Shown here one piece after another: positions 63,093 through 64,000 of a stretch of DNA of 64,000 nucleotides (its first letter is position 1; each line of letters begins with the position of its first letter). This stretch comes from an uncultured Polaribacter sp. GTDB taxonomy: Bacteria > Bacteroidota > Bacteroidia > Flavobacteriales > Flavobacteriaceae. The translations under genes were made by a program, and so were the position numbers. The stretch covers positions 124,001-188,000 of the forward strand of contig NZ_CANLXV010000002.1 in assembly GCF_947495205.1 (NCBI RefSeq), given 5' to 3'. A model generated the notes under the pieces. That model saw only the letters and a program-made list of their open reading frames with translations, was not told the origin of the DNA and did no database searches.

Positions 63093-63155
63093 TCAATAGG
63101 TAATCGTTACCTTGACAATTGCGTTTAAAGTTATATGTAATATTTGTTGTTTCAT
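63093..63155 (-). CDS. Leader peptide of the ilvD operon (20 residues)
   Basis: A complete ATG-to-TGA frame starting 22 bases after the leuB stop and reading MKQQILHITLNAIVKVTITY. Eleven of 20 residues are Ile (4), Leu (2), Val (2) or Thr (3), the amino acids made by, or feeding, this pathway, and the second half is AIVKVTIT. A 15-base palindrome (63098-63112, AGGTAA-TCG-TTACCT) overlaps its last codons and a terminator follows. This is the textbook order of a ribosome-stalling attenuator. Confidence 0.65.
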   Translation of the reverse strand: MKQQILHITLNAIVKVTITY

Positions 63156-63177
63156 GAATACAAACGTATTGTTTTTT

Positions 63178-64000
63178 TTAAATTATGGTACTTTGACCAG
63201 CATGCATGTTTATAAAATTTAAATTACTATCTTCTTGATTTAAGATGTAATCTGCTATAAAATCTCCTACTTTAGATGTTTTTGCAGGATATTTATTTTT
63301 ACCTTTAATATCTTCTGTGGTAATATTTAAATCTAAAGATTTTTCTACGGCTCTTTCTATAGCATCTGCCTCTTCAGTTAAGCCTAAATGCTCTAATAAC
63401 ATGGCTGCTGATAAAATAGATGCTAGTGGGTTTGCTATATCTTTACCAACTGCTTCTGGATAAGTTCCATGTACTGGCGTAAAAATTGCATTTTCTTCTC
63501 CAAAAGAAGAAGAAGCCAAAACTCCTATTGACCCAGAAATTACTGCTAACTCATCAGAAAACAAATCTCCAAACAAATTATCTGTAAGAATTACATCAAA
63601 TTTAGTGGGTTGCAAAATTAGTTTTTTTGAAGCATTATCTGCATACAAATACTCTAATTTTACATCTTTATATGTTTTAGCAATTTCTGTAACTGTTTTT
63701 CTCCACAAACGTGAAGTTTCTAACACATTAGATTTATCTATTAAAGTTACTTTTTTCCTTCTGCCTTGTGCAGCTTTAAAGGCACGGTGTGTAATACGCG
63801 TTATTTGATGCACACTATATGTAGAAATATCGGTTGCAATTTCCCCATCTTCACTTAACTCTTTCTTACCAAAATAGCTACCACCTGTTAATTCTCTAAA
63901 AACAACTATATCTGTACCTTTTACAATTTCTCTTTTTAAAGGAGAGTTTTTAATAAGCTGACTAAATACTTTAACAGGGTTTATATTGCAGTATAAATCT
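63178..64000 (-). CDS. leuB: 3-isopropylmalate dehydrogenase (5' end outside the window)
   Basis: The frame is open from the window edge (last complete codon 63997-63999) to the TAA at 63178, about 273 codons. It starts in DLYCNINPVKVF, continues with SPLKREIVKGTDIVVFRELTGGSYFGKKEL and contains DVILTDNLFGDLFSDELAVISGSIGVLAS, the Mg/substrate and NAD-binding parts. A start at GTG 63813 is only an internal codon. It oxidises 3-isopropylmalate in leucine synthesis. The leu genes probably continue to the right. Confidence 0.95.
   Translation of the reverse strand, partial: DLYCNINPVKVFSQLIKNSPLKREIVKGTDIVVFRELTGGSYFGKKELSEDGEIATDISTYSVHQITRITHRAFKAAQGRRKKVTLIDKSNVLETSRLWRKTVTEIAKTYKDVKLEYLYADNASKKLILQPTKFDVILTDNLFGDLFSDELAVISGSIGVLASSSFGEENAIFTPVHGTYPEAVGKDIANPLASILSAAMLLEHLGLTEEADAIERAVEKSLDLNITTEDIKGKNKYPAKTSKVGDFIADYILNQEDSNLNFINMHAGQSTII

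Noticed and set aside
62864..63177. T-box riboswitch before ilvD
   Set aside because: No T-box sequence (such as AGGGTGGNACCGCG) or specifier stem; the leader-peptide explanation fits better.
63605..63808. Frame opposite leuB
   Set aside because: Shadow of leuB codons without features of its own.

Overview
The window is a 64 kb piece of an AT-rich chromosome from a flavobacterium, most likely a marine Flavobacteriaceae of the Polaribacter/Tenacibaculum type. This is inferred from gene content only: an exosortase-F pair, alternative complex III upstream of a cytochrome c oxidase, TonB receptors with carboxypeptidase-like N-termini, a 287-residue primary-type sigma factor, class II IlvC, and promoters of the Bacteroidetes form TTG-N19/20-TAnnTTTG. 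No rRNA, tRNA, CRISPR array or complete insertion sequence was seen.

Layout. 1-4.4 kb (minus): mreB-mreC-mreD start, purH, two 42-codon small genes and a GAF/free-Met sulfoxide reductase-like gene. 4.5-8.8 kb (plus): xrtF and its partner, then a HYC_CC_PP protein, a TonB receptor and a periplasmic heavy-metal-binding protein, a candidate metal (copper?) uptake locus. 8.8-13.1 kb (minus): accessory stretch with yefM-yoeB between inverted repeats, a DinB/DUF1569 protein, a membrane-anchored DNA/RNA endonuclease, and the DUF5131-TcmP pair of unknown function. 13.2-18 kb: ahcY, a phosphopantetheinyl transferase, a GGGP synthase, pnuC-nadR and arfB, with several intergenic repeats. 18.1-21.7 kb (plus): a TPP riboswitch, a TonB receptor and a THI5/NMT1-like binding protein. 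22.1 kb: a primary-type sigma factor.

23.1-29.5 kb (plus) is the most interesting part: four tightly packed genes encoding a coiled-coil protein, a small acidic protein, a 1235-residue SMC-like ATPase and a Toprim nuclease-like protein. This is the architecture of the Wadjet (JetABCD/MksBEFG) plasmid-defence systems, but it is divergent, with a short JetD. It is bounded by short direct repeats, one of which supplies the last codons and stop of the nuclease gene.

29.7-36.8 kb (minus): a sulfur module (SulP transporter, metallo-beta-lactamase/rhodanese fusion, rhodanese lipoprotein, CopZ-like protein), ruvB, and an MscS channel paired with a P-loop protein that has lost its Walker A lysine. 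36.9-48.5 kb (minus): a respiratory operon, actABCDEF followed by cytochrome c oxidase II and I, carrying electrons from menaquinol through ACIII to oxygen. 48.6-53.8 kb: a SPOR protein, then rimP-nusA-infB with a consensus promoter and a terminator-like hairpin in its leader. 53.9-64 kb (minus): gapN, ilvA and leuB(partial)-ilvD-ilvB-ilvN-ilvC. A 20-residue Ile/Leu/Val/Thr-rich leader peptide followed by a terminator sits between leuB and ilvD and looks like a transcription attenuator.
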